From Lyngbya sp. PCC 8106 (GTDB lineage Bacteria; Cyanobacteriota; Cyanobacteriia; Cyanobacteriales; Microcoleaceae): 64,000 bases of DNA. Positions 44,078 to 51,588 of the stretch are shown here, piece after piece. Below the pieces are notes generated by a model, which did not search any database, was not told the origin of the DNA, and saw nothing but the letters and a program-made list of their open reading frames with translations. The DNA lies in the NCBI RefSeq assembly GCF_000169095.1, contig NZ_AAVU01000031.1, positions 1-64,000 on the forward strand. The letters run 5' to 3'. Position 1 is the first letter of the stretch. Each line of letters starts with the position of its first letter. The position numbers were made by a program, and so were the translations under genes.

Positions 44078-46285
44078 TCAACTTCTGTTTGAAGAATGAA
44101 TTCCTAAATTATACACTTTAACAAAGCATTCTTTTGAAATTTTTTCTGGACATTGAAAAGTTAATTTTTTATTGAAAAATTCCTTAACTTTCTCCGAGGG
44201 TACGGAATTTTCAAATAACTCTATATCACTAAAGCGAATCGCCATTATCTGACCGGACTTGTTTAGTTTAACCCCCTCAATATCGCTCAAATTGTAAACT
44301 CCTAAGCGTTGGAAACGTTGATAAAGTTCTTTGGGCTTTCCAAGGCTAACCTCATCCACATAAGCGCAAGCACGAACAGATTTTACTCCGTAGAATCCTT
44401 TCCCTTTACCCTCTTTTTGGGTTCCGCTTACATACCAGAGAATTCGACAGGGTGCTTGTAATCCTCTTGAATTGTTTGCGGAGCGATAGTAGACGGCTTC
44501 ACAGTTAAATGCTAATTCAGTTTTGGCTCCTAATAAAGTTTGATTTGCCAAATTTTTATCAAATAAATTGAACGCCCATCGGGGTTGAATGGGAATGATA
44601 AATGTTGGAATTTTAGCATCGAGAATTTTGGCGGGAAAAAGCAGGCGTTCAAAGTCTACCGATGCTTGCACGTCTGTTATAATATTTTCGGCTTTTAGAC
44701 TCTCTGCAAATTGCAGACAAACTTGATAATCTTCTCCGAAAGTAGAGCCTAGAGTGATGAGATGCTGTGACAACTCCGATGCAGTTTCAACGCTTGCCAA
44801 GTTAATTTTTAACCACCCGTTTTTTACCTGTCGAAAGGAAGAATTTTCTTGAATTGCCGTCATTACGGTTTCTGTTAAATATGAATCGGTAATTCGGGTA
44901 AATTGTCGTTGTTCACGAGCCGAACCTAATATAGATTGAAAAATTAAGTGACGTGCAAGTATTCCCGATAGCGGATGATTTCCAACTCGCAACATCGGAA
45001 TTTCTAGTTCATGTTGTTTTTGTTTGTCATACACAACCAAAGCTAGGAGTTCACCTTTTCCTTGTTGAACAAGCCAACACTCAAATTTATCAGATTCCGC
45101 TAGAAATCGTCTTAGCTGCTGTTGAAATTCTATCTGGGTTTCTCCCAGTTCTTCGCACAGAAAATATTGACTTAAAACATTTTCTGTTCCCTTTTGAACG
45201 GGTATTTTTTCTAAGCCTGTAGTCCCCGCTAAACGAACGGGCTGATAGTCCAGTTTTCTCCGAAATTCATCTAAGTGAGTAATTAAAACATTGGGGCGAA
45301 TGATGGAAACTCGGAATTGTTCATAAATTTCGCTACTCAGTTCTAAGAGTTGGGGATGTAAAGTTACAAAAACTTGAGATTTTGAAGTAATGGCTCTGGC
45401 AAGATTTCGCCGCTCAAACTCATTGACTTCTGACGCTTTTTGTAAAATAACATTCACAGAATCCACCGTACAATCCAATTCTTTATTACTGGATAAATAG
45501 GTAAAGTTTTCTTGGGCAAACCGACGCCGTTTTTTCTTTTCTTTCTGATTTTTAAGTAAAATTATTGTATTAAATATTTCATCGGTAATACATAATTCTA
45601 ATTCGGTTTGTAGCCAATCCGCACATAAAGACTTTGATTCTTCAAAATCGGTTTCTTGCTCGGCATAAATCTCGGTGAATATTTGCGTATCAATCACAAC
45701 ACAGAGCCGGGATTCAAGTTTTTGATTAGGAGCGTTTGATAATAGGTCTGTATGACCGTGATCGAACCACCAATAGGTTAGCAGTTTCCCCTGTTTATTT
45801 CTTCCCTTTTTCTGATATTTGGGAACAAAATTTAGTCTTTGCCACAGTTTTTCTAAATTAAAATCTTCGCGACAATGTAACCCAATACCACTCGATTCTT
45901 TAGTTTTTTCTTTGAGGTAATCAACCAACTGTCTGGCTACTCCTTTTCCCCGTTGTGATGAATCAACGCACAAATGAACTAAGGTATGGCGATTGTGTCT
46001 TTTGGAGTATCGATATAATATATACCCAATACACTCCGCTTGCGGATCGATTGCGACAAATATATCCCCCTTTTGTGCCTTCTCAACAAAAGCATTGCGA
46101 TAAAACAATCCCAAAGTCTTTTTGTTAGCATCTCCCAGTCTGATAACATCCTGTAAATAGGGAGATTTTTCATCAATTACTTCAATTTTAATTTCCACAG
46201 TTTCTTGGCTTTGACTTGAATATTCCTGTATCCGGCTTGAGGGTAAAGCATTACTTCTCAAATTCGGAACGGCAGATATTGACAT
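44078..46285 (-). CDS. GNAT acetyltransferase - PIN - ASCH-like fusion protein
   Basis: 735 residues. Residues ~30-175 form a GNAT domain with the acetyl-CoA loop QRGKGVA (111-117). Residues ~190-330 look like a PIN nuclease fold: Asp199 in VVIDTQIF, acidic pair in ITDEIFN and the terminal VTLHPQLLE. A second acetyltransferase-like part (~400-510) and a C-terminal ASCH/PUA-like region (~575-720; FNCEAVYYRS, RILWYVSG, GVYNLSDIEG) follow. GNAT and PIN both occur as toxins or RNA-acting enzymes. The fused order with a separate ASCH gene and an McrB-like ATPase gene is unusual. Boundaries of the middle domains are estimates. Confidence 0.7.
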   Translation of the reverse strand: MSISAVPNLRSNALPSSRIQEYSSQSQETVEIKIEVIDEKSPYLQDVIRLGDANKKTLGLFYRNAFVEKAQKGDIFVAIDPQAECIGYILYRYSKRHNRHTLVHLCVDSSQRGKGVARQLVDYLKEKTKESSGIGLHCREDFNLEKLWQRLNFVPKYQKKGRNKQGKLLTYWWFDHGHTDLLSNAPNQKLESRLCVVIDTQIFTEIYAEQETDFEESKSLCADWLQTELELCITDEIFNTIILLKNQKEKKKRRRFAQENFTYLSSNKELDCTVDSVNVILQKASEVNEFERRNLARAITSKSQVFVTLHPQLLELSSEIYEQFRVSIIRPNVLITHLDEFRRKLDYQPVRLAGTTGLEKIPVQKGTENVLSQYFLCEELGETQIEFQQQLRRFLAESDKFECWLVQQGKGELLALVVYDKQKQHELEIPMLRVGNHPLSGILARHLIFQSILGSAREQRQFTRITDSYLTETVMTAIQENSSFRQVKNGWLKINLASVETASELSQHLITLGSTFGEDYQVCLQFAESLKAENIITDVQASVDFERLLFPAKILDAKIPTFIIPIQPRWAFNLFDKNLANQTLLGAKTELAFNCEAVYYRSANNSRGLQAPCRILWYVSGTQKEGKGKGFYGVKSVRACAYVDEVSLGKPKELYQRFQRLGVYNLSDIEGVKLNKSGQIMAIRFSDIELFENSVPSEKVKEFFNKKLTFQCPEKISKECFVKVYNLGIHSSNRS

Positions 46286-46604
46286 TATAAGTTAATGAAT
46301 ACTCTCACCCTGTTGCGCTGTTGTTGCGCTTCAGCACCAAAGTAAAGTAAAGAAGGGCTAAAGCCCTACAACTTTAATCAATTTATTTGAAGATTATATT
46401 TTGATAATTTATGCTAATTATTATAATAAATCATACTAAGAAAAACTATTCAACCTCTCAATTATTGACTGTAGAACAATTTTCCTCTAAAATTATCACT
46501 CAACAAGTCTCATAAAAAACTCCCCAACAGAAAGCTGTACAAGGAATGATTTAACGCCTAAAGTCAACACAGTTAGATATCAACAATTTGCTGTTTTAAA
46601 CTCT
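46286..46604. other. Gap of 319 bp with a hairpin repeat
   Basis: No gene. A perfect AGGGCT-AA-AGCCCT palindrome sits at 46354-46367, a type of small repeat seen in cyanobacterial intergenic DNA. The rest is AT-rich leader of the GNAT gene and trailer of the kinase gene. Confidence 0.5.
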
Positions 46605-48530
46605 TTAACCTCTTGAATTCTCTAGGTTCCAACTCATAATTTTCTTGAGTAACTGATTGAGTTGAATGGGTTTAGTAATAAAGTCATCAGCTTCAGTTTT
46701 AAAAACACTTTCAGAGGGAGTAAATTCGGAATCGGTCGTAATCGCTAAAATCTTGATCTGTTGCGTGGCTTTTGTATTTTTTAGGTGATGAATGATTTCG
46801 TAGCCATCTTGACCGGGTAAGTTCATATCGACAATAACTGCTATGGGTTGTAGTAATTGAATTTGTCCTAACGCAGTTAATCCTTCTACTAGCCAAACCA
46901 CCTGATAACCTACAGCAGTGAGAATTTCACAGATGAGTGTGGCGATTTCTTCATCATTTTCAATTAATATAAATCGACCTAGAGGATTATTTTTGGATGT
47001 CGTGGGTAGAGAGGTTTTGAAGGCAGAATCTTTGACTTGTTGCTGAGAATTTGGAGAGGGAGTGGGTTGAATGGGAATATGAACAGTGAATGTTGAACCG
47101 ACATTTTCAGTTGAGGTTAATTTAATGACTCCGCCATGAAGTTCAACCAACTGTTTAGTCAAAGCTAACCCTAAACCTGTTCCACTATATTGACGACGAT
47201 AAGATGAATCAAGTTGTTGAAACTTTTCAAATAATAAAGGTTGTTGTTCTTCAGAAATTCCAATTCCTGTATCTTGGATTTGAAAAATTGCTGTGTTTTT
47301 ATTCACCCCAACTCGTAGGGTAACTTGTCCACTTTCTGGAGTAAATTTAATTGCATTACTCAAAAGATTGAACAAAACTTTTTCAACTCGACGTTGATCA
47401 GCAATAAACAAATCTTCATCGGGTTTCACCTGAATATCACTGATGAGCAAAACATTATGTTCTTGCGCTCTTTCTCGAAAAGAATATAAAGTTTTTTGAG
47501 CCAGTTTGGTTAAGGAAAACTCACTAATTTGTAAAATAGTTTTTCCAGCTTCTACCTCTGAAAGCTCTAGAATATCATTAATTAACTCTAATAAATGTTC
47601 TCCGCTATCGTGAATTTTATGAAGATATTCTTGTTGTTTTTCTCTCGAAATTTGTTTAATACCTGCACCGTTTGAATAAAGTCTTAATAGCGTTGCAGAG
47701 ATGCCAATCACACAGGTGAGTGGAGTTCGCAATTCGTGGCTCATTGTTGCTAAAAATTCACTTTTCGCCCGGTTCGCAGATTGAGCCGCCAACAGCGCAT
47801 CGTGAAGGGCTTGAGTACGTTCTGTGACTCGTCGCTCTAAAGTGTACTTTTGCTGTTGTAATTGAGTGTGGAGTTGGGCTTGATAAATGGCGATCGATAA
47901 ATGTTCTGTTATCTTAGCAATAAATTTCGTCTCACTATCCGTCCAAGACCGGAGTTGGGAACATTGATGAGCAATTAATAATCCCCATAATTGATCCTGT
48001 ACAACTATCGAAAAAACGATCTTTGATCGAACTTGAATCTGATGCAAAAACTCTAAAAAACAAGGGGAATCAACATAAGCTTGATCAACATCTTGAATCA
48101 TTAATAAAGCTTGACTGTTTTGAGTTTGAGCTTGAGCTTTTGGTGTGTCAAAAAAACAGCTATCTGTTTCGTTTAAATGAAGGACAGATAAAATATTTTC
48201 TGATGAACGAGCTTCATAGGTGACGCATCCTTTGTAACCCTTTTCACTCGGTTTAGATCGGCTAGAATCTTTCGGGAGTGGAGGGGTCAGTCGTGTATCG
48301 CGGTTTTGCTCCTCTAGATCCAATCTAGGCTTTAGGCTACATTCCCGAGAAGGAATAGACCATTGAAAATCAAACTGATAGATCAACAACCGATCAACCT
48401 GCAAAAATTGTTGCAATTGTTCCACTGTTGTTGACAAAATAATCGAGAGTTCCAGACTCTGGCGAATCTGGCTGGTGACTTGATTTAAGAGCCTCTCTTG
48501 TTCGAGTTGTTGATCTAGAGCTTTATCCAC
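46605..48530 (-). CDS. Hybrid histidine kinase with cyanobacteriochrome-like GAF
   Basis: 641 residues. A GAF domain (~25-215) carries a DXCF-type motif (Asp-Ser-Cys-Phe, Cys125), and at the canonical chromophore position Cys157 followed by Phe instead of the usual His, with the QVRSK and QLWGLLIAHQCS signature. These are marks of DXCF cyanobacteriochromes, which bind phycocyanobilin and sense blue/green light. HisKA (His265 in MSHELRTP), HATPase (N-box NLLSNAIKF, GTGLGLAL) and a C-terminal receiver (Asp near IVDMNLPG) complete the protein. The Cys-Phe substitution leaves chromophore binding uncertain. Confidence 0.85.
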   Translation of the reverse strand: MDKALDQQLEQERLLNQVTSQIRQSLELSIILSTTVEQLQQFLQVDRLLIYQFDFQWSIPSRECSLKPRLDLEEQNRDTRLTPPLPKDSSRSKPSEKGYKGCVTYEARSSENILSVLHLNETDSCFFDTPKAQAQTQNSQALLMIQDVDQAYVDSPCFLEFLHQIQVRSKIVFSIVVQDQLWGLLIAHQCSQLRSWTDSETKFIAKITEHLSIAIYQAQLHTQLQQQKYTLERRVTERTQALHDALLAAQSANRAKSEFLATMSHELRTPLTCVIGISATLLRLYSNGAGIKQISREKQQEYLHKIHDSGEHLLELINDILELSEVEAGKTILQISEFSLTKLAQKTLYSFRERAQEHNVLLISDIQVKPDEDLFIADQRRVEKVLFNLLSNAIKFTPESGQVTLRVGVNKNTAIFQIQDTGIGISEEQQPLLFEKFQQLDSSYRRQYSGTGLGLALTKQLVELHGGVIKLTSTENVGSTFTVHIPIQPTPSPNSQQQVKDSAFKTSLPTTSKNNPLGRFILIENDEEIATLICEILTAVGYQVVWLVEGLTALGQIQLLQPIAVIVDMNLPGQDGYEIIHHLKNTKATQQIKILAITTDSEFTPSESVFKTEADDFITKPIQLNQLLKKIMSWNLENSRG

Positions 48531-48907
48531 AGATTTGTATCAAAATCAACAGCAAAGCGAGTTTAAAGATGATTGCTATTTGAGTTCGATTGTCAAGACA
48601 GCACTCCATCATTTTAACAGATTAACAGACTGATTATTCTTTCATCAAATCTAAGTATTATGTTAACTTTAAATACATGAGATCCAAATCGAGACAGAAA
48701 GGATGTTAAGAAAACTAAGGGAAGAAAGATACAGTGACGCTCCTTTGTCCTGCTTCAACCAATCAGGATGTTAACGGTTGATCTGAGTGGATACCTAGCT
48801 TTGTAGTGATGTTCTTTTTTTGACTTGACAGAATAGGATTTTCACAATCATTATGTATGATATCGGAAAATGGTTCAGCCTACAATCCCTAAAATAAGTT
48901 TAGTTGA
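48531..48907. other. Gap of 377 bp between divergent signalling genes
   Basis: No gene; the shared upstream region of the kinase and the MCP-like protein, AT-rich with no recognised operator. Confidence 0.5.
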
Positions 48908-50110
48908 ATGAGCAACTTACCTCGAATCACCTTTAATTCTACTCTTGAAGACCTTGTTTCCTATGCCTTTCAGATTGACTCTAATACCCCCGGACGAGTT
49001 GTTGCCCAAGAATTTCATAAAAAGCCAGAATTACCTGGGGTGATTATTGTCGATCATGATCAGGTCACTGGAATGATTTCTCGGGCTAACTTTCGGGAAC
49101 AAATGAATCATCTAAATCGCAAAACTTTATACTTGAGTCAACCGATTCAATTACTCGTAGATGTCATCCGAATTCCCCCACTGATCCTCTCCAAATACTG
49201 CACAATTTTGGTTGCTGCTAACCAAGCATTGACTCGACCTCAACAACTCATCTATGAACCCCTAGTGATTGAATTGGAGCCTGGACAGGTTCGACTTGTA
49301 GATATTCAAAACTTACTGATTGCTCAAAATCAACTTTTAAACTTTTCTTATGAGAAAATACAACAGCAAAACTTGAAATTAAATCAATGTGGTCAAAAGT
49401 TTGAGGAAGAAAAAAGCAAAGTCAAACAATATCAAGTCTCACTTCAGGAAAAAAATAGCTTAATTCATCAACAGTATGATCAAGATTATAGCAAGCAAAA
49501 AGCAAAGTTAACCCAGTATACTCAATCGATTCTTCAACTCAATCAGCATTTTGTTCAAGTCAGTGAACGGATTTTAGCCGAAACTCACCAAGCCTTTCAT
49601 TCTATCTTTTTAAGTGCCAACTTAACCTATCGGAATACTGAACATTTGTTGGAAATTAGTCAAGCAATCTCTCGGGAGCTGGAGGCGATTAATTCAACCT
49701 CTCAAATGCTCGGAGAAATCATTCAAAAAGTTCGTCATCTCGCAGTACAAGCTGCTGTTGTTACCTATCAATATGATTCTCCAAAACCGCAAGGACTCAG
49801 TAAAATTGGCTTTGAAATTAATCGCCTCGTGAGTGAAACCTCAAAAGTCAGTGACCAAACGAATAGTATTGCGAGTCAACTGAAATTTCATTTACAAGAA
49901 CTGAGAGAATCTGCACTAGAAGATGCGCGTATTTCCTGCTCAATCCTCTCTCATATTGAACAAGCCGAAAATGTCATCGTCGAGTTAGAACAGTTTGTTA
50001 ATTCATCCTTGAAACAGCAAGAAAATGCTCAATATTATTCAACCGATGCTCAATATATTATTCACACGATAGAGCGGGTATTAAAATATTCAGAAGACAA
50101 AAAAAATTAA
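48908..50110 (+). CDS. Soluble MCP-like signalling protein with CBS-like N-terminus
   Basis: 400 residues, no membrane segment. Residues ~1-110 resemble a CBS-type or related pair-fold (PGVIIVDHDQVTGMISRANF). A coiled coil (~150-210) leads to a helical signalling region with the pattern of a methyl-accepting-type hairpin (SQMLGEIIQKVRHLAVQAAVV then GLSKIGFEINRLVSETSKVS). This is a cytoplasmic transducer, perhaps for phototaxis together with the divergent kinase; that link is inferred from position only. Its last four bases overlap the 3' end of sbcD on the other strand. Confidence 0.75.
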   Translation: MSNLPRITFNSTLEDLVSYAFQIDSNTPGRVVAQEFHKKPELPGVIIVDHDQVTGMISRANFREQMNHLNRKTLYLSQPIQLLVDVIRIPPLILSKYCTILVAANQALTRPQQLIYEPLVIELEPGQVRLVDIQNLLIAQNQLLNFSYEKIQQQNLKLNQCGQKFEEEKSKVKQYQVSLQEKNSLIHQQYDQDYSKQKAKLTQYTQSILQLNQHFVQVSERILAETHQAFHSIFLSANLTYRNTEHLLEISQAISRELEAINSTSQMLGEIIQKVRHLAVQAAVVTYQYDSPKPQGLSKIGFEINRLVSETSKVSDQTNSIASQLKFHLQELRESALEDARISCSILSHIEQAENVIVELEQFVNSSLKQQENAQYYSTDAQYIIHTIERVLKYSEDKKN

Positions 50111-51342
50111 ACCTCTGATTCGGCTATTGTACCACTTAATAACTCTTGAGCCGCACTCATCAAGTCCTGCTCAATTTCTTTGAGATCTTCACGACTTCCT
50201 AAATAAGTTCTTAAAGCTTCAAGCGGATCAAGACTATGACGATCAAGTTCAGGAATACGAGGACGAGCCAGTTGACTCACCAATTCTGCTTGAATACTAT
50301 AAGTATGAGCGGTACTCAACGCTTCATGTAAACGAGAGTTTTCAATCAAATCAATCTGTTCTGAACGCAGTTGATAAATTAAACGCACAACTTGATCATT
50401 AATCTTTTTTTTGTCAATCGCTTTTAGGAGCTTTTCTTGGGGGTCTTCCACCGCAGAAACATCAACTTTAATCGTACAAAAAGAACGCACAGGTAAAGCA
50501 CAAAACTCCCATTGAACTCGACCTTTTTCTAACTCCAACAAAACAAACCCCTTATCTTCTTTCTCCTCACTAAAATCAACCCGTTCGATACTTCCCGGAT
50601 AAATAATCGGTGGATCATTAGATTGATTCAAATTTTGATGCTTGTGAACATGACCCAACGCCACATAATCAAAACAAGGACGAATCAGTAACGATAAAGG
50701 AACATTAAACCCTTTTCCTACCGCCAAAAAACGTTCAGCCCCCAAACTCGCCTTATCAACCATTAAATGAGCCAATAACACCGTCGGAATTTGAGGATCT
50801 AAACGTCGAATTTCTCCTTCCATCGCAACTTTTAGTCGAGCAATTAATAAATCATTCACCTCACTTAATGTTAACCCTTCTGTTTCAGGACGAGTCAACA
50901 AAGTCGAACGAGTTAACCAAGGAAGTGTAATCACCTGAACATCCCCATTTTGCGTGTGAATTTTATGAGTTTCAAAGCGATCACCAACCACAAACCCGGG
51001 TACACCTAAAGTTCGATAAATTCCTAAACTCGCTCCCCCCTGTCCTTGAGAATATTGATCATGGTTTCCCACAAGCAAAACCGTTGGAATTTGAGCATCC
51101 ACTAAACGTCGAAATTCTTTCGCAAAAGCCTGTTTAACAAACGGGGGGGGAGTCGCATCAGGAAACGCATCTCCCCCAAACAAGACCAAATCAACAGGCT
51201 CTGCGATCGCTCGATCAATACACCGTCCCAAAGTCGTCACAAAGTCTTCTAAACGAGTATTTAAACCCGTTTCTGGGTTAGTCCGTCCATGGGAGAACCC
51301 GCTACCCATATGAATATCAGACAGATGGAGAATTTTAATCAT
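50107..51342 (-). CDS. sbcD: SbcD-like DNA repair exonuclease
   Basis: 411 residues of the calcineurin-like phosphoesterase fold (Mre11/SbcD). Metal-binding motifs are complete: ILHLSDIHMGS (N-terminal), LVLFGGDAF, LLVGNHDQYS, and the HxH block LGHVHKHQN. With SbcC (not in the window) such enzymes process DNA ends and hairpins. No partner SMC-like gene is adjacent. The C-terminal capping domain is present. Convergent overlap of 4 bp with the MCP-like gene. Confidence 0.9.
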   Translation of the reverse strand: MIKILHLSDIHMGSGFSHGRTNPETGLNTRLEDFVTTLGRCIDRAIAEPVDLVLFGGDAFPDATPPPFVKQAFAKEFRRLVDAQIPTVLLVGNHDQYSQGQGGASLGIYRTLGVPGFVVGDRFETHKIHTQNGDVQVITLPWLTRSTLLTRPETEGLTLSEVNDLLIARLKVAMEGEIRRLDPQIPTVLLAHLMVDKASLGAERFLAVGKGFNVPLSLLIRPCFDYVALGHVHKHQNLNQSNDPPIIYPGSIERVDFSEEKEDKGFVLLELEKGRVQWEFCALPVRSFCTIKVDVSAVEDPQEKLLKAIDKKKINDQVVRLIYQLRSEQIDLIENSRLHEALSTAHTYSIQAELVSQLARPRIPELDRHSLDPLEALRTYLGSREDLKEIEQDLMSAAQELLSGTIAESEV

Positions 51343-51588
51343 AAAAAAAACAAATGTAACAGCGTGAACTCAAAATCTGGAAAACAATGATCCTAAATGT
51401 GTAGTGTTTTGTTACGATTTGAATGAATCGACTGCTCAATTTACCGATCAATTGACTTTTTAGGTAAAGCCGTCAATAGAGGAAATGTTTTGGAGGTCAA
51501 CTTTCTTCAAAGAATATCTGATCAGTCAGTAACCGAACAATCAGGAAATCTCAACTTTCGGGTTCATAGAATCATTTTTTGACTCGTA

